A stretch of 64,000 nt of DNA from Chelativorans alearensis (GCF_010993735.1 NZ_WQNI01000013.1:248001-312000); one strand, 5' to 3'; shown: positions 54,348 to 63,910, numbered from the stretch's first letter. Notes: generated by a model from the letters alone, not told the origin. Numbers and translations: made by a program.

Positions 54348-56495
54348 TCAGCCCTCGGCCTCTTCCTTCTCTTCCTTCTTCTCGCGGGCGATTTCCTTGC
54401 CGGTCTCCTGGTCGACGACCTTCATGGAAAGCCGCACCTTGCCGCGCTCGTCGAAGCCCATCAGCTTGACGAAGACCTTGTCGCCTTCCTTGACGACGTC
54501 GGTGGTCTTCTGCACGCGCTCCGGCGCGAGCTGCGAGATGTGCACCAGACCGTCCTTGGGACCGAAGAAGTTCACGAAGGCGCCAAAGTCGGCGGTCTTG
54601 ACCACCGTGCCCTCGTAGATCTCGCCGACCTCGGGCTCGGCCGTGATGGAGTGGATCCACTTCCTCGCCGCCTCGATCTCCTTGGCGTTGGAGGAGGCGA
54701 TCTTCACCGTGCCGTCGTCGTCGATGTTGATCTTGGCGCCGGTCTTCTCGACGATCTCGCGGATCACCTTGCCGCCAGTGCCGATCACGTCGCGGATCTT
54801 GTCGGTCGGGATCTGCATCACCTCGATGCGCGGGGCGAACTCGCCGAGCTCGGCCCGGCCTTCGGAGATCGCCTTGGCCATCTCGCCGAGAATGTGCAGG
54901 CGCCCACCCTTGGCCTGGTCGAGGGCGACCTTCATGATCTCCTCCGTGATGCCGGTGATCTTGATGTCCATCTGCAGGGAGGTGACGCCCTCGTCGGTGC
55001 CGGCGACCTTGAAGTCCATGTCGCCGAGATGATCTTCGTCGCCGAGGATATCGGAGAGGACGGCGAAGCGCTCATCTTCCTTGATGAGGCCCATGGCGAT
55101 ACCAGCCACCGGCTTCTGCAGCGGCACGCCCGCGTCCATCAGCGCCAGCGAGGTGCCGCAGACGGTGGCCATGGAGGAAGAGCCGTTCGATTCGGTGATC
55201 TCGGAGACCACGCGGAGCGTGTAGGGGAACTGCTCCGCTGCGGGCAGCAGCGGGTGCACCGCCCGCCAGGCGAGCTTGCCGTGGCCGATCTCGCGCCGGC
55301 CGGGGGAGCCGATGCGCCCGGTCTCGCCCACCGAATAGGGCGGGAAGTTGTAGTGCAGGAGGAAGGCCTCCTTGTAGGTGCCGGTTAGCGCGTCGACGAA
55401 CTGCTCGTCCTCGCCCGTGCCCAGCGTGGCGACCACGAGGGCCTGCGTCTCGCCGCGGGTGAAGACGGCCGAGCCGTGGGTGCGCGGCAGCACGCCGACT
55501 TCCGCGACGATCGGGCGGACAGTCTTGAGATCACGGCCGTCTATGCGGGTGCCCGTGTCGAGGATGTTCCAGCGCACGATCTTGGCCTGCAGGGCCTTGA
55601 AGACGGTGGAGACCTGCTCGGGCGACCACTTCGGCTCCTCCTCGCCCTCGGGCAGGAAAGCCTCCTTCACCTTGGCCTTGGCCGCGTCTACGGCGCCGTA
55701 GCGGGCCTGCTTGTCGGTGATCTTGTAGGCCTCGCGCAGGTCGCTTTCCACAACCTTCAGCATCTCGCCTTCGAGCGCGGAGAGATCCTCCGGGAGGAAC
55801 TCGCGCGGCTCCTTGGCCGCCACCTCGGCAAGCTTGATGATGGCGTCGATGACTGGCTGGAAGCCCTTGTGGCCGAACATCACGGCGCCGAGCATGATGT
55901 CCTCGGGAAGCTGCTGCGCTTCCGATTCCACCATCAGGACCGCGTCCTGCGTGCCGGCGACGACGAGGTCGAGCTTGGTCTCCTCCATCTCGTCGATATG
56001 CGGGTTGAGCACGTACTCACCGCCGATGTAGCCGACGCGCGCGGCGCCGATGGGACCCATGAAGGGGACGCCGGAGAGCGTCAGCGCCGCGGAGGCGCCG
56101 ACCATGGCGACGATGTCAGGGTCGTTCTCCAGATCGTGCTGCAGCACGGTGAGGATGACCTGGGTGTCGTTCTTGTAGCCATCAACGAAGAGCGGGCGGA
56201 TCGGCCGGTCGATGAGGCGGGACGTCAGCGTCTCCTTCTCGCTCGGGCGGCCTTCACGTTTGAAAAAGCCGCCAGGGATCTTGCCGGCGGCGAAGGTCTT
56301 TTCCTGATAGTTGACGGTCAGCGGGAAGAAGTCGAGGCCGGGCTTCGGCTCTTTGGCCGAAACGACGGTGGCCAGCACGACCGTCTCTCCATAGGTGGCG
56401 AGCACAGCGCCGTCGGCCTGGCGGGCAACCTTGCCCGTCTCCAGGGTAAGCGTGCGCCCACCCCACTCGATTTCCACTTTGTGATGATTGAACAT
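54348..56495 (-). CDS. pnp: Polynucleotide phosphorylase
   Basis: A 715-residue PNPase, the 3'-5' phosphorolytic exoribonuclease of the degradosome. Two RNase PH-like domains (with [18 protein letters not shown] and [16 protein letters not shown]) are followed by KH ([20 protein letters not shown]) and S1 ([20 protein letters not shown]) RNA-binding domains and an acidic/basic tail. Length is standard. It lies 259 bases downstream of rpsO on the same strand with two hairpins between them. Confidence 0.97.
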   Translation of the reverse strand: MFNHHKVEIEWGGRTLTLETGKVARQADGAVLATYGETVVLATVVSAKEPKPGLDFFPLTVNYQEKTFAAGKIPGGFFKREGRPSEKETLTSRLIDRPIRPLFVDGYKNDTQVILTVLQHDLENDPDIVAMVGASAALTLSGVPFMGPIGAARVGYIGGEYVLNPHIDEMEETKLDLVVAGTQDAVLMVESEAQQLPEDIMLGAVMFGHKGFQPVIDAIIKLAEVAAKEPREFLPEDLSALEGEMLKVVESDLREAYKITDKQARYGAVDAAKAKVKEAFLPEGEEEPKWSPEQVSTVFKALQAKIVRWNILDTGTRIDGRDLKTVRPIVAEVGVLPRTHGSAVFTRGETQALVVATLGTGEDEQFVDALTGTYKEAFLLHYNFPPYSVGETGRIGSPGRREIGHGKLAWRAVHPLLPAAEQFPYTLRVVSEITESNGSSSMATVCGTSLALMDAGVPLQKPVAGIAMGLIKEDERFAVLSDILGDEDHLGDMDFKVAGTDEGVTSLQMDIKITGITEEIMKVALDQAKGGRLHILGEMAKAISEGRAELGEFAPRIEVMQIPTDKIRDVIGTGGKVIREIVEKTGAKINIDDDGTVKIASSNAKEIEAARKWIHSITAEPEVGEIYEGTVVKTADFGAFVNFFGPKDGLVHISQLAPERVQKTTDVVKEGDKVFVKLMGFDERGKVRLSMKVVDQETGKEIAREKKEEKEEAEG

Positions 56496-56692
56496 GTCTT
56501 GTCCTTGTTTACCGAAGGCCGCACGCCTTTCGGCACGCGGGCTTCTTTTTCTCTTCTCGTTCAGGACGAGTCATGGGCAAGACAACGGGAAGCTTGGTTC
56601 CGCGCCGGCATTCCGGCTTTCAAGCGTCCTGCAATCCTGCCCCATGACCTGTCCGTCGGCGGCTGCCCGGTTTCCTTCCTCGGGAGCCTTTG

Positions 56693-56746
56693 CCGGCGTT
56701 TTGACGCCGGGGATATCGGCGGCGGACCCGCAAAGACGGGCCCGCC
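56693..56746 (-). promoter_or_regulatory. Two hairpins in the rpsO-pnp gap
   Basis: CCGGCGT (56693-56699) with ACGCCGG (56704-56710), and GGCGGACCCG (56721-56730) with CGGGCCCGCC (56737-56746, one mismatch). Neither is followed by a strong T-run. In E. coli the equivalent gap carries the rpsO terminator and an RNase III-cut stem through which PNPase represses itself; the same could apply here by analogy. Confidence 0.5.
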
Positions 56747-56754
56747 GGCCGAAA

Positions 56755-57024
56755 CTAGCGACGCAGCCCGAGCCGCTCGATCAGCGTCTTGTAGCGCTCC
56801 TCGTCCTTCCTCTTCACGTAGTCGAGGAGACGGCGGCGCTGCGAGACGAGCTTGAGCAGACCACGGCGGGAATGGTTGTCCTTCTTGTGGTCCTTGAAAT
56901 GCTCGGTCAGGTTCTTGATGCGCTCGGTCAGGATGGCGACCTGGACTTCCGGCGAACCGGTGTCGCCGCTGGCGGTCGCGAATTCCTTCAAAAGCTCCTG
57001 CTTGCGCTCGGCAGTGATCGACAT
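56755..57024 (-). CDS. rpsO: 30S ribosomal protein S15
   Basis: An 89-residue S15. [38 protein letters not shown] and [20 protein letters not shown] match the whole family. AAGGACTT lies before the ATG. Upstream of pnp as in most proteobacteria. Confidence 0.97.
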   Translation of the reverse strand: MSITAERKQELLKEFATASGDTGSPEVQVAILTERIKNLTEHFKDHKKDNHSRRGLLKLVSQRRRLLDYVKRKDEERYKTLIERLGLRR

Positions 57025-57171
57025 CGTAAGTCCTTTCTGATGATCGAGGGAATGTGCCGCCCGTAGCCGGGATGTCGTCCAGCCAGGGTCGTTGGACCGC
57101 GCAATCGCGCGATATCGCCGCGCATATAGTGCATAACGGCAGAGAATGCCAGCTAAAACCGCCGCTCCCGC

Positions 57172-58914
57172 TCACCCCGCCGTTTCCCGGGGCGGAAGCT
57201 GAGCGTGGTCCGGCAGAAGCCGCTTGACCGGAATCGCGAAGATGCACTCCAGCCCGTCGCCGTGGAAGGTGCGGGAGATCTCCGCGTCCAGCGTTCCGCC
57301 CAGCATGCGCTCGATGATCTCGGTGCCAAAGCCGCGCTTGGCCGGCCGGCGCCCGCCGTTTTCCGCCGCATGCTCGCGCCAGACGATCGTCAGCATCTCG
57401 CCCTCGACCTGCCAGGAAATGGCCAGCCGGCCCGTCCTGGTGGCGAAAGCACCATATTTGGAGGCGTTGGTGGCAAGCTCGTGGAACGCCACACCGAGTG
57501 TCTGCGCAGCCTGGTTGCCGAGCCGGAACGGCGGCCCGGAAAGTTCCAGCCGCCTGGCGGTCTCGGGCTTGAAGGGGTCAACCTGAGCGAGGATCAGCGC
57601 GCGCAACTCGACGCCCGCGGCCCCCCCGGCGATGAGCAGGTCCGTCGACCGCGCCAGCCCGTACAGCCGTTTCTGGAACGAGTCCAGGAAACCCGTCAGC
57701 GAGCCGGCGTTGCGTGCCGTCTGCTTGGCCATCGCGGAGACGACGGTGAGCTGGTTCTTGGACCGGTGTGCGACCTCGCGCATCAGCAGACGGATTTCGC
57801 CTTCCGCCTTCTTTCTGTCGCCGGCGGCTTCGGCCAGTGCTGCCGAGACCGTCGTCACCTCGGCTATCGGGTAGACGGTTGGCTCGATCCGTTCGCCCGC
57901 GCCCAGCCGCCGCGCATCGCTCGCCAAGCGCCGCACCGGCTTGGCGATCTGCCGTCCGAGGACCCATGCCGCCCCGGCACCGATGGCGATGACGATGATC
58001 GTGCCGCCGAAGAGCTGCTGCAGCGAGCGGCGCATGGGCTGCTCGACAGCGGCGGTGGGAGCCCACACGACGACCTTCCAACCGCTGTAGCTCGTGTCGT
58101 CGACGATGGCGAGGTAGGAACGGGCGCCCCCCTCCCCGCGAACCCGTATCGTCTGCGGCGAGGGGCCCGACGGGATGCCGAGGAAGAACGGCTTGCCCAC
58201 ATCCGACGACATGAAGGAGGAGGCGACCACATGCCCGTAGCGGTCGAGAAGGGCGGCATTCCAGCCGCCGCGCAGCATCTGCTGGGACAGCGTATCGGCC
58301 ATGGTCTCCGCGTTCCGCCCCATCACGAGGAGGTGACGCGGCTGATTTTCCTGTATGTAGGGCAGGGCGACGTTGAACGTCCATTCACCCGACGTCTCCT
58401 CGCGGAAAACGCCAGAAATGGCTGGAACGCCCTCTTCGAGCGCCCGGCGCAAGGTTGCCGGATCCGATGCCCGGCCGAGCGGCGTACCGTAGGGCTCCCG
58501 CGTGTTCATGAGTTGCCGGAGGTTCTCGTCGAACAGGGTAAGATGAGAACCGGAGCCGGCCAGTGCCGGCCTCGCCCGGTCGTAGAAGTCCTCGATATTA
58601 TCGACGGCCAGCGACGGCGTGGTCGACAGTACGCGCAGCGTCGTCAGCATGCCGCGAAGCTCACCGTCGACCGCCTCGGCGATCGAGCCGGCCATGGCCT
58701 CGGCCAAGGTGTTCACCACCTCCCGCTGGGCGGCGTCGTTGCGCTGCAGGAGCACCGTGGAAATGGCGAGGGCGGGGACGATGGTAACGGCGATCAAAAG
58801 GAAGAGAAAGAAGCCGATCGGCTTCGGACCCGTCAATCGCACGCGCAGACGCTCGCCGAGGCCTGCCGCCGGCCCGGCGCCGATGTCGCCTGTCTCCACG
58901 TCACTCTTTGCCAT
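57172..58914 (-). CDS. Membrane sensor histidine kinase, HWE type
   Basis: A 580-residue kinase. A cytoplasmic tail leads to helix 1 (IGFFLFLLIAVTIVPALAIS), a periplasmic Cache-like sensor domain of about 240 residues, helix 2 (GGTIIVIAIGAGAAWVLG), a HAMP-like linker, and a kinase domain with phospho-His in LMREVAHRSKNQLTVVSAM, N-box AFHELATNASKYGAF and WRE in TIVWREHAAENGG. The H-N-WRE pattern defines the HWE family, common in Rhizobiales and often tied to the general stress response. No response regulator gene is adjacent. Ligand unknown. Confidence 0.92.
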   Translation of the reverse strand: MAKSDVETGDIGAGPAAGLGERLRVRLTGPKPIGFFLFLLIAVTIVPALAISTVLLQRNDAAQREVVNTLAEAMAGSIAEAVDGELRGMLTTLRVLSTTPSLAVDNIEDFYDRARPALAGSGSHLTLFDENLRQLMNTREPYGTPLGRASDPATLRRALEEGVPAISGVFREETSGEWTFNVALPYIQENQPRHLLVMGRNAETMADTLSQQMLRGGWNAALLDRYGHVVASSFMSSDVGKPFFLGIPSGPSPQTIRVRGEGGARSYLAIVDDTSYSGWKVVVWAPTAAVEQPMRRSLQQLFGGTIIVIAIGAGAAWVLGRQIAKPVRRLASDARRLGAGERIEPTVYPIAEVTTVSAALAEAAGDRKKAEGEIRLLMREVAHRSKNQLTVVSAMAKQTARNAGSLTGFLDSFQKRLYGLARSTDLLIAGGAAGVELRALILAQVDPFKPETARRLELSGPPFRLGNQAAQTLGVAFHELATNASKYGAFATRTGRLAISWQVEGEMLTIVWREHAAENGGRRPAKRGFGTEIIERMLGGTLDAEISRTFHGDGLECIFAIPVKRLLPDHAQLPPRETAG

Positions 58915-59040
58915 GGCGCCTGTCCAACCGCATCATCTCCTCAAATGCGGAAGTGAGGCAAGTGTTGCATGACGGTCCCTCGCGGGCCAGGATTTGCGGG
59001 TCGATCATTGTCGATGCTCCTTTTGCGGCGTGGTTCGGCC

Positions 59041-59063
59041 CCTTCGACAGGCTCAGGGTGAGG
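59041..59063. repeat. Dispersed short repeat
   Basis: The sequence around CTTCGACAGGCTCAGGGTG is a short element I recall as scattered between genes in many alphaproteobacteria. Only one copy was noticed in this window, so repeat status rests on recall. Confidence 0.4.
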
Positions 59064-59150
59064 GCGGGCGCGTTTCATCGTTGCCACGCCCGGTATTCAC
59101 CGTCTGGCTATTGAGTAAGTGGGAAGCGGGGCGCGTCTTCGGCACCGCAC

Positions 59151-59194
59151 GAGGCGCTTTGGGGGCGCCTCAAATAAGGCGCGTCCAACGCGCC
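59151..59194. repeat. Pair of adjacent hairpins
   Basis: GAGGCGC (59151-59157) with GCGCCTC (59165-59171), then GGCGCGT (59178-59184) with ACGCGCC (59188-59194). Function not known; possible terminator or processed repeat. Confidence 0.5.
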
Positions 59195-59269
59195 CCACCG
59201 GAGGCTGTCCCGACGGTCGGCCGGTCACTCGGGCCTTTCTCCTTCCCGGCTGCACCCAATTAGGGGGTG

Positions 59270-59490
59270 GTCTTAGCCGGGCCGAACAAAGGCCCTAGCG
59301 GCTTCTCCGCGGTCGCCTGGCACCGTCTCTCACCCGGTGCCCGGCTTTTCCGTGATGCTGTCTCATACCCAGCACCCCCGGCACCGCCGGCCTGTCGCGG
59401 GCCCTCACGCCTGCAGGTACCGTTCCTGCAGGGCGAGGTCTCCGCCGCCCTCCCCGTGTCCCCGGTCCGGACCAAGGTTCCCGTGAGGGC
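59270..59490. ncRNA. Candidate structured RNA (strand undetermined)
   Basis: Several inverted repeats are stacked here: GGGCC/GGCCC near 59278-59294, GGCACCG (59319-59325) with CGGTGCC (59335-59341), CCTGCAGG (59410-59417) with CCTGCAGG (59425-59432), GGTCCGGACC (59464-59473), and a long-range stem GCCCTCACG (59401-59409) with CGTGAGGGC (59482-59490) enclosing the previous two. This nested pairing is more than a simple terminator. I could not match it to tmRNA, RNase P, SRP, 6S or a riboswitch I know. High GC makes some pairing likely by chance. Confidence 0.35.
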
Positions 59491-59698
59491 GATGGGGAGG
59501 ATTGTAAGGGCGGGCTGGGCAGGGGGGCGTATTTTCCCGCGAAAAAAGTTTGCAGGTTGTTTGGGATCAATGGGTTGGCGGGAAAGACCGGCGAAATTTA
59601 TCCCCGCTTTGGATCATATCATTGGGCCAGACAGCGCCCGTGATCGGCGTTCAGGCAACGGTCAGGAATAAGGGCCGCAGGTACCGCATCCAGCAAAG

Positions 59699-59730
59699 AA
59701 AAGAGCCAGGCGGGACCCGCCTGGCTCTTT
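59699..59730 (-). terminator. Terminator of secB
   Basis: AAAGAGCCAGGCGGG and CCCGCCTGGCTCTTT are perfect 15-base arms with T-rich flanks on both strands (TTTTCTTT on the minus strand). It begins 35 bases after the secB stop and could stop transcription from either side. Confidence 0.9.
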
Positions 59731-59764
59731 TTGTTCTTTCCTGCTCGCGTATGAGCGGGCGGTT

Positions 59765-60277
59765 CTACGAAACCTGCACCTTGCTCTTCGCCTGTTCCTC
59801 GGCGATGCGCTGCTGGAACATGCGCGCGAAATCGATCGGGTCGATCATCAGCGGCGGGAAGCCGCCGCCGCGCGTGGCATCCGCGATGATCTGCCGCGCG
59901 AAAGGGAAGAGCAGGCGCGGGCACTCGACGAACAGAAGTGGCAGCATGTGCTCCTGCGGGAAGTTCTGGATGCGGAACACGCCGCCATAGATAAGCTCGA
60001 CATTGAACAGCACGGTCTTGTCGGCCTCCGCCCGCGCCGTGAGCGTCAGGAGAACGTCGTAGTCGGCGCCGCCCAGCGGGTTGGCGTTCACGTTGACGTT
60101 GATGTTGATGGCCGGCGCCTTCTCGCGCTGGGTCAGCGAGCGCGGGGCACCAGGGCTCTCGAAGGAGAGGTCCTTGATATACTGTGTCAGCACGTTCAGG
60201 CTGGGCTGCGCGCCGTTGCCTTCCGTCTTGGCCTCGGTTCCCTTGGCGTTTTCTTTTTCCTGCGGTTTGTTGGCCAT
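59765..60277 (-). CDS. secB: Protein-export chaperone SecB
   Basis: A 170-residue SecB, which holds preproteins unfolded and delivers them to Sec[20 protein letters not shown], the INVNVNAN strand, [15 protein letters not shown] and [20 protein letters not shown] are all conserved family segments. The Met at 60277 was chosen over one 14 codons upstream. The N-terminal [20 protein letters not shown] tail is polar and probably disordered. Confidence 0.96.
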   Translation of the reverse strand: MANKPQEKENAKGTEAKTEGNGAQPSLNVLTQYIKDLSFESPGAPRSLTQREKAPAININVNVNANPLGGADYDVLLTLTARAEADKTVLFNVELIYGGVFRIQNFPQEHMLPLLFVECPRLLFPFARQIIADATRGGGFPPLMIDPIDFARMFQQRIAEEQAKSKVQVS

Positions 60278-60377
60278 CCGCCTCAAGTCCTTGTCAAATG
60301 CGCTGAAGCGCGTTCCCATCGTTGCGGCGCTGCTAGCATGGGCATGGCGTCAAAACAAGGCTGCGCCGTCGCGGCCG

Positions 60378-60875
60378 TCAGTCTTGCGGGCGATCGGGTC
60401 CGCGCCAGGGCGACTTTCCAGGTTCGGAGCTGGAATAGTCGTCCATGTCGAGATCGATGGCCTTGTCACGCGGCTGTCTGCGGTCCTGGCCGCCTCCAGG
60501 CGGCGCCCCGGCGCCCACGATGACGATGCGGTCGCGCAGGAAGGCCCAGCCGATGTCGCGCACGGCGGGAATGAAAAGCAGAAACCCCAGCGTATCGGTG
60601 ACGAACCCTGGCGTCAGGAGAAGGATGCCGGCAACGAGGATCATCACGCCATGCACCAGCTCCCGGCCCGGCACGCGGCCTTCGTTCAACGTCTTCTGGA
60701 CGCGGGAAAGCACGCCGAAACCCTGGATGCGCAGGAGGATGGAGCCGGCCACCGCCGTCGCCAGAATCAACGCGAGAGTGGGCAAAACACCAATTTGTCC
60801 GCCGATCACCACAAAAACGGCGATTTCAAGAAGCGGAATGCTAAGTAAGAGAAATGGAACGATGGAGAAGGGCAC
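60378..60875 (-). CDS. fxsA: FxsA family membrane protein
   Basis: A 165-residue protein with three or four membrane helices (FLLLSIPLLEIAVFVVIGGQ, LALILATAVAGSILLRIQG, LVAGILLLTPGFVTDTLGFL) and a polar Arg/Asp-rich C-terminal tail. LLLTPGFVTDTLG is the FxsA signature. FxsA was named for suppressing phage T7 exclusion by the F plasmid; its normal role is unclear. Conserved neighbour of secB in Rhizobiales and divergent from the Tim44-like gene. Confidence 0.92.
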   Translation of the reverse strand: MPFSIVPFLLLSIPLLEIAVFVVIGGQIGVLPTLALILATAVAGSILLRIQGFGVLSRVQKTLNEGRVPGRELVHGVMILVAGILLLTPGFVTDTLGFLLFIPAVRDIGWAFLRDRIVIVGAGAPPGGGQDRRQPRDKAIDLDMDDYSSSEPGKSPWRGPDRPQD

Positions 60876-61069
60876 GTTTTTGGTCTAACCTCGCTGGATG
60901 GCGTCGGCGGCAAAGTCCGCCGAACCCCGGAGATAGGAACGCTCGCCGATAATTTGAATGATCGGCGTGCGCGTTCTATATGCATCGGTAACGCGGCGGC
61001 ATGTGCCGCCGTCCCCGGCACGGCGCCTCGCGGCGGGTGCGAGACGACAGAGCGGCTTGGCTATACAAC

Positions 61070-61780
61070 ATGGAATTCTTCGATTTCGGCACGATTTTCT
61101 TCCTGGTCGCGGCAGTCGTGATCTTCTTCCAGCTGCGCAACGTCCTCGGGCGCCGCACGGGAAACGAGCGGCCGCCCTTCGATCCCTATACGGCCGGCCG
61201 CGCCCGCCGCACCGGTGAGGCCAAGGCGGACAAGTCCGACAACGTGGTCTCCCTGCCACGGCGCAAGGGCGGCGCGGAGGCGGAGGACGGCTATGCGGCG
61301 GTCGATGCCGTCGCCGATCCCGGCACTCCGCTCAACAAGGGTCTGCGCGCCATCAAGGACGCCGATCCCTCCTTCGATCCCGCGGCTTTCGTGGAAGGCG
61401 CCAAGATGGCGTACGAGATGATCGTCATGGCCTTTGCCGACGGCGACCGGCGCACGCTGAAGAACCTTCTGTCGCGCGAGGTCTACGAGGGCTTTGTCTC
61501 GGCCATCGACGATCGCGAGAAGCGCTCGGAGAAGATCGAGTCCTCCTTTGTCGGCATCGACAAGGCGGCCCTCCTCGGCGCCGAGATGAAGGGTAGCGAG
61601 GCCCATGTCACGCTGCGCATCGTCAGCGAGTTGATCTCGGCCACGCGCGACAGCGCCGGCACCATCATCGACGGCGATCCGGAGACCGTGGCCGAAGTGA
61701 AGGACGTGTGGACCTTCGCCCGCGACACCCGCTCGCGCGATCCCAACTGGAAGCTGGTGGCCACCGAAGCCGAGGAATGA
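61070..61780 (+). CDS. Tim44-like domain protein
   Basis: A 236-residue protein with an N-terminal membrane anchor (FGTIFFLVAAVVIFFQLRNV), a charged linker, and a C-terminal Tim44-like domain (FDPAAFVEGAKMAYEMIVMA, DVWTFARDTRSRDPNWKLVA). Its alphaproteobacterial relatives (TimA) are counterparts of the mitochondrial import protein Tim44 and probably act at the inner membrane. The Met at 61070 gives the typical MEFFDFGTI start. Followed by mltA. Confidence 0.9.
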   Translation: MEFFDFGTIFFLVAAVVIFFQLRNVLGRRTGNERPPFDPYTAGRARRTGEAKADKSDNVVSLPRRKGGAEAEDGYAAVDAVADPGTPLNKGLRAIKDADPSFDPAAFVEGAKMAYEMIVMAFADGDRRTLKNLLSREVYEGFVSAIDDREKRSEKIESSFVGIDKAALLGAEMKGSEAHVTLRIVSELISATRDSAGTIIDGDPETVAEVKDVWTFARDTRSRDPNWKLVATEAEE

Positions 61781-61824
61781 GCCGGTTGCAGGCGCGCGGA
61801 CGGCGGATGTGAGGAGAGGTTTTC

Positions 61825-62931
61825 TTGAGCCTTTCCGCCGTATTCTCTCCCGTCTCCTATAGCGATCTGCCCGGCTGGGGCGACGACGGCGCCTCGGCCG
61901 CATTCGCGGCCTTCGCCCGCTGTGCCCGCTACACTGAGACCCGGCCTTACCGCACCGGCAGCCTCGGCGTCGCTGCTGAAGCCTTCGCGGATGCCTATGC
62001 CCACGCCCGCAACACGCTTCAGCCGGCAAACGCCGCGGCGCGCGCCTTCTTCGAGCAGCATTTCCTTCCCTTCCGCATCCGGCCGGAGACGGCCGGAAGC
62101 GGCTTCGTCACCGGCTATTACGAGCCGGAGACCGAGGCCTCTCCGGTGCGGACAGGGCGTTTCTGCGTGCCGCTCTATCGCCGGCCGGACGATCTCGTCG
62201 CCGTCGATCGGCAGAACCGGCCCGCCGCCCTCGACCCGTCCTTCGCCTTCGCCCGGCGCGACGGGAAGAGGCTCCTCGCCTATCACGACCGCCAGGCGAT
62301 CGACCGCGGCGCCCTTGCCGGCCTCGGCCTGGAGCTGTGCTGGTTGGCCGATCGGGTGGAGGCGTTCTTCATCCATGTCCAGGGTGCCGCCCGCCTGAAG
62401 ATGACCGACGGCAGCCGGAAGCGCGTCTCCTACGCCGCCAAGACCGGCCACCCCTTCACCGGCATCGGCCGTGTGCTGGCAAGCCTCGGAGAGGTCCCGC
62501 TTGAAGAGGTGACCATGCAGTCGATCCGCGCCTGGCTCGCCGGCAATCCGCGCCGCATGGACGAGATCCTGTGGCACAACAGGTCCTACATCTTCTTCCG
62601 CGAGACGCCGGTTGGAGACCCCGCCCTTGGGCCGGTCGCCGCCGCCAAGGTGCAGCTGGAGCCGGGGCATTCCATCGCCGTCGACCGCCTTTTGCACACG
62701 TTCGGCACCCCCTTCTTCATCGACGCCCCGAGCCTGCGCGAAGGTTTCGATAAGCCTTTCCGCCGGCTGATGATCGCCCAGGACACGGGGTCCGCCATCA
62801 CCGGCCCAGCGCGCGGCGACCTTTTCATCGGCACCGGCAAGGCCGCCGGCGCTGTCGCCGGAAAGATCCGCCACCCGGCGGATTTCTACGCCCTCCTGCC
62901 GCGCGCGCTTGCCGAGGGACGGCGGCCATGA
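61825..62931 (+). CDS. mltA: Membrane-bound lytic murein transglycosylase A
   Basis: A 368-residue MltA, which cleaves peptidoglycan to 1,6-anhydro products. FVTGYYEPETEASPV, VEAFFIHVQGAARL and the catalytic-Asp region MIAQDTGSAITGPARGDLFI are present. It starts with TTG at 61825, supported by GAGGAGAGG six bases upstream. No lipoprotein signal is seen, unlike E. coli MltA, as is usual for rhizobial members. Its end overlaps smr by four bases. Confidence 0.92.
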   Translation: MSLSAVFSPVSYSDLPGWGDDGASAAFAAFARCARYTETRPYRTGSLGVAAEAFADAYAHARNTLQPANAAARAFFEQHFLPFRIRPETAGSGFVTGYYEPETEASPVRTGRFCVPLYRRPDDLVAVDRQNRPAALDPSFAFARRDGKRLLAYHDRQAIDRGALAGLGLELCWLADRVEAFFIHVQGAARLKMTDGSRKRVSYAAKTGHPFTGIGRVLASLGEVPLEEVTMQSIRAWLAGNPRRMDEILWHNRSYIFFRETPVGDPALGPVAAAKVQLEPGHSIAVDRLLHTFGTPFFIDAPSLREGFDKPFRRLMIAQDTGSAITGPARGDLFIGTGKAAGAVAGKIRHPADFYALLPRALAEGRRP

Positions 62932-63455
62932 AACGCAAGCGCCTGACCGACGAAGACCGCATCCTGTGGAGCCGCGTCGCCCGCACGGCGGTCCCGATGA
63001 AAGGAAAGGCGTTTCCCGACGAGGCGCTTGAGCCGCCTCCGGCGCTGGCCGGCAAGCGCCAGCGCCCCCTCGCACCGGCGGCGGAGCCGAATGCGGACAT
63101 GTCCGCGGGCCCGGAACGACACCCGCGCAGGCTGGATGCGCCGACCCGCGAAAAGCTGGCCAAGGGCCGTCTCGACATCGCCGGTCGGGTCGACCTGCAT
63201 GGCATGACGCAGGAGGAGGCGCACATCCTCCTCCTGTCCTTCCTGCGCCGGGCCTATCAGGCCGACCGCCGCTACGTGCTGGTCATCACCGGCAAGGGCT
63301 CGTCCGGTGAAGGCGTGCTGCGCCGCGCCGTGCCGCAATGGCTCGCAACGCCGCCCTTCCGCGCCATCGTCGGCGGCTACGAGGAGGCGGCCAGGCATCA
63401 TGGCGGCGGCGGCGCGCTCTATGTGCGCCTGCGCCGCGCGGGGGGCGGGCGATGA
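62928..63455 (+). CDS. Smr domain protein
   Basis: A 175-residue protein with a basic N-terminal half and a C-terminal Smr domain: VDLHGMTQEEAHILLLSFLR carries the LDLHG-type motif and VLVITGKGSSGEGVLRRAVP the GxG motif. Smr domains nick or bind nucleic acids in MutS2-type proteins and in RNA quality control. ATGA overlaps with both the upstream mltA and the downstream XRE gene indicate one operon. Confidence 0.9.
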   Translation: MKRKRLTDEDRILWSRVARTAVPMKGKAFPDEALEPPPALAGKRQRPLAPAAEPNADMSAGPERHPRRLDAPTREKLAKGRLDIAGRVDLHGMTQEEAHILLLSFLRRAYQADRRYVLVITGKGSSGEGVLRRAVPQWLATPPFRAIVGGYEEAARHHGGGGALYVRLRRAGGGR

Positions 63456-63832
63456 CGCCTTTCGCCGCAAGGATACGCCAGATGCGCCGCGCGCGCGGCG
63501 TCACCCAGAAGGAGATGGCGGCCGCCCTCGGCGTAAGCCCGGCCTACCTTTCCGCCCTCGAGCATGGCCGGCGCAGCCCGCCCAACTGGGCCATGGTCCA
63601 GAAGATCATCGGCTATTTCAACGTCATATGGGACGAGGCGGACGAACTGCAGCGCCTCGCCACGCTCTCGCATCCCCGTGTCGTCGTCGACACCGCCGGC
63701 CTCCCGGACAAGGCCACCGCCCTCGCCAACCTGATCGCCCGTCATATAGCCGAGCTTGATGAGGAGGAGCTGACGCGGCTTTTTGACGAGCTGGAGGGAA
63801 TTTTGGAGAAGAAGCGGAAGGTGACGGAATAG
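63452..63832 (+). CDS. XRE family helix-turn-helix regulator
   Basis: A 126-residue regulator with an HTH_3 domain (RIRQMRRARGVTQKEMAAAL, GVSPAYLSALEHGRRSPPNW) and an acidic helical C-terminus (LIARHIAELDEEELTRLFDE). It overlaps smr by four bases and is the last gene of the tim44-like/mltA/smr operon. Targets are not known. Confidence 0.9.
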   Translation: MTPFAARIRQMRRARGVTQKEMAAALGVSPAYLSALEHGRRSPPNWAMVQKIIGYFNVIWDEADELQRLATLSHPRVVVDTAGLPDKATALANLIARHIAELDEEELTRLFDELEGILEKKRKVTE

Positions 63833-63910
63833 ACGATGCGAAGTTGAAGCGGCACCAAGGCCGCAGTAGCCCTCATGGTAAGCTTGTCGAGCCACGAGGG
63901 CGCTCGGTCC

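Larger units (their letters stand above)
58915..59764. other. Longest gene-free stretch: repeats, hairpins and a GC-rich nested inverted-repeat block
   Basis: 850 bases between the HWE kinase and secB, both on the minus strand. From left to right: a CTTCGACAGGCTCAGGGTGAGG-type dispersed repeat (59041-59063), two adjacent hairpins (59151-59171 and 59178-59194), a 220-base GC-rich block of nested inverted repeats (59270-59490), and the secB terminator (59699-59730). Open frames here are short, Pro/Arg-rich and show no family features, so I call none of them a gene. Confidence 0.6.

Noticed and set aside
54012-55388. Plus-strand open frame of 458 codons over pnp
   Set aside because: Antisense of conserved PNPase codons; no recognisable domain.
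57205-58956. Plus-strand open frame of 583 codons over the HWE kinase gene
   Set aside because: Antisense shadow; the minus-strand kinase has all catalytic motifs.
59267-59671. 134-codon plus-strand open frame in the 59 kb gap
   Set aside because: Pro/Arg/Ser-rich, no Shine-Dalgarno and no family features; the inverted repeats explain the region better.
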